Positions 16,556 through 17,064 of a stretch of DNA of 17,064 nt are shown here, in pieces (within the stretch, counting starts at the first letter, position 1; each line of letters begins with the position of its first letter). A program made the position numbers and the translations under genes. The notes below the pieces were generated by a model. That model made no database searches. It had not been told where the DNA came from and was given only the letters and a program-made list of their open reading frames with translations. Origin of the DNA: Anaerolineaceae bacterium (GTDB lineage: Bacteria > Chloroflexota > Anaerolineae > 4572-78); the NCBI GenBank assembly GCA_024762375.1, contig JANTHQ010000008.1, positions 1 to 17,064 on the forward strand, in the 5' to 3' direction.

Positions 16556-17064
16556 CTACTCGGCCGGTTGAGTGATGAGTTTGTAAACTTTTTGCGCGTA
16601 GCCCATTACCGATTTTGCCAGTTCAGTGTTGCTTTGACCGACGACATACGGAATACCGGCGTTTACTGCCTGTACTGAAGTCGCTTCATCAAGCGGAAAT
16701 TGCGCTTGCACGGTGTATTTGATGCTCGACTGAATATCTTCGGCTCGGATGCCGATGCGCGGGTTGGCTTTGTTCAAAACCAGATGCGTTTTCTCCCGCG
16801 GATATTCCAATGCTTCGGTGACTTCGAAAAAGAGGCGGGCACTTTTGATGGCCGGGATTTCCGGGGTAGTGACCAGCACAATTAAATCCGAGACATCCAG
16901 CGCGGTGATGACGGTGTCGTGCAGCGAGCTGTACATATCTATCACTATTAGATCATACATTTGCTGAAGTTTCTCGAGAATTTTTGAAAGTGCTGCGGGT
17001 GTCACCAAATCGGCCATTTCTGGGCGCGGTGGGGCGAGTAACGCGTGAATGCCGGTGGAATGCG
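16556..17064 (-). CDS. cpaE: CpaE/TadZ-like ATPase, C-terminal part (start lies beyond the window)
   Basis: The C-terminal 169 residues or so of a CpaE/TadZ-like MinD-family ATPase, which localises Tad pilus assembly at the membrane. The reading frame stays open from the stop at 16556 to the window edge; the residues before the first ATG (17017) read GIHALLAPPRPE, a typical CpaE segment, so that ATG is internal and the gene is cut by the edge. Also visible are the YDLIVIDMYSSLHD strand (Walker B-like region), the VTTPEIPAIKSARLFFE segment and LVLNKANP. The Walker A and any receiver domain lie outside the window. It heads the visible Tad operon, 31 nt before cpaF, and is a second CpaE-type protein besides the receiver fusion at 880-2016. 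Confidence 0.9.
   Translation of the reverse strand, partial: HSTGIHALLAPPRPEMADLVTPAALSKILEKLQQMYDLIVIDMYSSLHDTVITALDVSDLIVLVTTPEIPAIKSARLFFEVTEALEYPREKTHLVLNKANPRIGIRAEDIQSSIKYTVQAQFPLDEATSVQAVNAGIPYVVGQSNTELAKSVMGYAQKVYKLITQPAE

Overview
This 17 kb window is dense, ordinary-looking bacterial chromosome of moderate GC content. It holds thirteen complete genes and one that runs off the right edge. No intergenic gap exceeds about 200 bases, and I saw no tRNA, rRNA, CRISPR array or insertion sequence. The gene set suggests a Chloroflexota bacterium of the Anaerolineae/Ardenticatenia type. The reasons are a very acidic protein with repeated 'PDWL' motifs and a C-terminal TPR, a Tad pilus operon with CpaE-like ATPases, soluble multi-GAF kinases and a long-form hibernation factor. 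The assignment is an inference from family memory, not a database match.

Left block (1-4957, minus strand): a three-gene signalling operon. A 987-residue soluble histidine kinase (three GAF-like regions, one PAS) overlaps by 23 nt a response regulator whose receiver is fused to a CpaE/MinD-like ATPase. A Sir2-family NAD-dependent deacylase follows 18 nt later. Two hairpins with T-tracts close the operon.

Middle block (5114-11426): a CDP-alcohol phosphatidyltransferase (plus) converges on uvrA (minus) across a shared bidirectional terminator. uvrA diverges from the acidic PDWL-repeat/TPR protein (plus), which has a near-consensus promoter, a palindrome in its leader and a UUCG-loop terminator. 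ndk (plus) follows with its own promoter and a bidirectional terminator.

Right block (11490-17064, minus strand): a tightly packed run reading cpaE (partial) > cpaF/tadA > tadB > tadC > DUF192 > comF > hpf. The first four are the motor, platform and localisation parts of a Tad (type IVc) pilus. DUF192 is coupled to tadC by a TAATG overlap, and comF is linked to DNA uptake in other bacteria.

The most interesting points are the possible two-component control of Tad placement through the receiver-CpaE fusion, the repeat architecture of the acidic protein, and the attachment of comF and hpf to the Tad operon. None is proven by sequence alone.
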